A DNA stretch of 64,000 nt from Roseobacter fucihabitans (GTDB taxonomy: Bacteria > Pseudomonadota > Alphaproteobacteria > Rhodobacterales > Rhodobacteraceae), in contig NZ_CP143423.1 in NCBI RefSeq assembly GCF_014337925.2, positions 2,262,501 to 2,326,500 on the forward strand, written 5' to 3'. Both the position numbers and the translations under genes were made by a program. Positions 63,675 to 64,000 of the stretch are shown piece by piece (position 1 is the stretch's first letter; each line of letters starts with the position of its first letter). The notes under the pieces were generated by a model. It was not told the origin of the DNA. It saw only the letters and a list, made by a program, of their open reading frames with translations, and ran no database searches.

Positions 63675-64000
63675 ATGTCTGGTGAAAACGACCTGATCAA
63701 TCTTTATTCCGGCCGCATCCTGGCGCTGGCTGCGGATATTCCACATGTGGGCCGGCTTGATGCGCCCATGGCCACGGTCAAGAAACGCTCGCCGCTTTGT
63801 GGCTCCGCCATCACCGTTGATATTGATGTGCGCGAGGGCCGGGTCAGCGGTTTCGCCCAGGACGTCAAAGCCTGCGCCCTGGGCCAGGCCGCCGCCGCCG
63901 TGACGGGGGGGGCATTGATCGGGCGGACCCTGAGTGAGCTGGAAGCGGCGCGCGATCAGCTGCGCGCGATGCTAAAGGCAAACGGCGCGGTGCCAGATGT
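63675..64000 (+). CDS. iron-sulfur cluster assembly scaffold-like protein (5' part)
   Basis: 108 codons are in the window before the right edge. The start ATG 63675 follows AAGG. The IscU/NifU-N fold pattern is LYSGRILALAADIPHVGRL, SPLCGSAITVDIDV and DVKACALGQAAAAVTGGALIGRT, with cluster-type Cys in PLCGSA and KACALGQ. The missing end should hold the last cysteine. It is divergent from hisI. Confidence 0.8.
   Translation, partial: MSGENDLINLYSGRILALAADIPHVGRLDAPMATVKKRSPLCGSAITVDIDVREGRVSGFAQDVKACALGQAAAAVTGGALIGRTLSELEAARDQLRAMLKANGAVPD

Overview
The window reads as chromosome of an alphaproteobacterium of the Rhodobacterales, most likely the Roseobacter group. The reasons are the 5-aminolevulinate synthase (C4) route to haem with an FNR-type site upstream, a TRAP-transporter substrate-binding protein beside a two-component system, the clustering of a cell-wall amidase, penicillin-binding protein 1A and release factor 2, the high GC content and dense 'gcgcgc' codon use. 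Species assignment is not possible from sequence alone.

Layout. 0-2.4 kb: the start of a TRAP solute-binding gene diverging from a histidine kinase/response regulator pair. 2.6-4.7 kb: a dead IS3-family element and a frameshifted chemoreceptor-like gene. 4.9-7.8 kb: the acetolactate synthase operon behind a leader-peptide attenuator, with an unusual small membrane ORF between the two subunit genes. 7.8-12.9 kb: metabolic and hypothetical genes (XRE regulator, Rieske oxygenase, DUF2189 membrane protein, amidase). 12.9-18 kb: prfB, mrcA and an AmiC-type amidase. 18-27.7 kb: aminotransferase, M48 peptidase, DsbA-like protein, ispG, a RodZ-like protein, hemA, an M20 peptidase and a dehalogenase-like hydrolase. 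27.9-31.2 kb: tRNA-Asp, tRNA-Val and small enzymes. 31.4-34.1 kb: a two-subunit molybdenum hydroxylase. 34.2-36.4 kb: a wrecked IS630-family element and a MarR regulator. 37-51.9 kb: lon, tgt, SPFH/NfeD pair, a RimB-RimK fusion, two DMT exporters, a FadL-like porin, metA and ppk2. 52.6-56.5 kb: a small island with an IS66 scrap, a complete-looking IS3 element and two tyrosine recombinases, lying against rpsI-rplM. 57.7-64 kb: a MocR regulator facing a DUF1127 gene, a thioesterase, trmFO, a methyltransferase, gluQ, hisI and the start of an iron-sulfur scaffold-like gene.

The most unusual observation is a family of seven short (39-42 bp) double-palindrome units. Four sit in the IS3-family transposase remnant at 2.6-3.9 kb and three in the IS630-family remnant at 34.7-35.7 kb; by eye there is none in the rest of the window. 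They share a left arm like CCTCTCGGG, a core ATTGC-N3-GCAAT or ATGC-N3-GCAT, and a right arm like CTGCCGGGCAG. They occur in both orientations and interrupt otherwise recognisable transposase sequence almost cleanly. In the IS630 remnant they fall just before the codons of all three DDE catalytic residues. They look like a small mobile or targeted repeat that colonises transposase genes. I do not recognise it as a named family.

Functional links: tRNA-Asp(GUC), tgt (queuosine insertion) and gluQ (glutamylation of queuosine in tRNA-Asp) all occur here. hemA carries an oxygen-responsive type site. The ilv operon is probably attenuated by branched-chain aminoacyl-tRNA supply.
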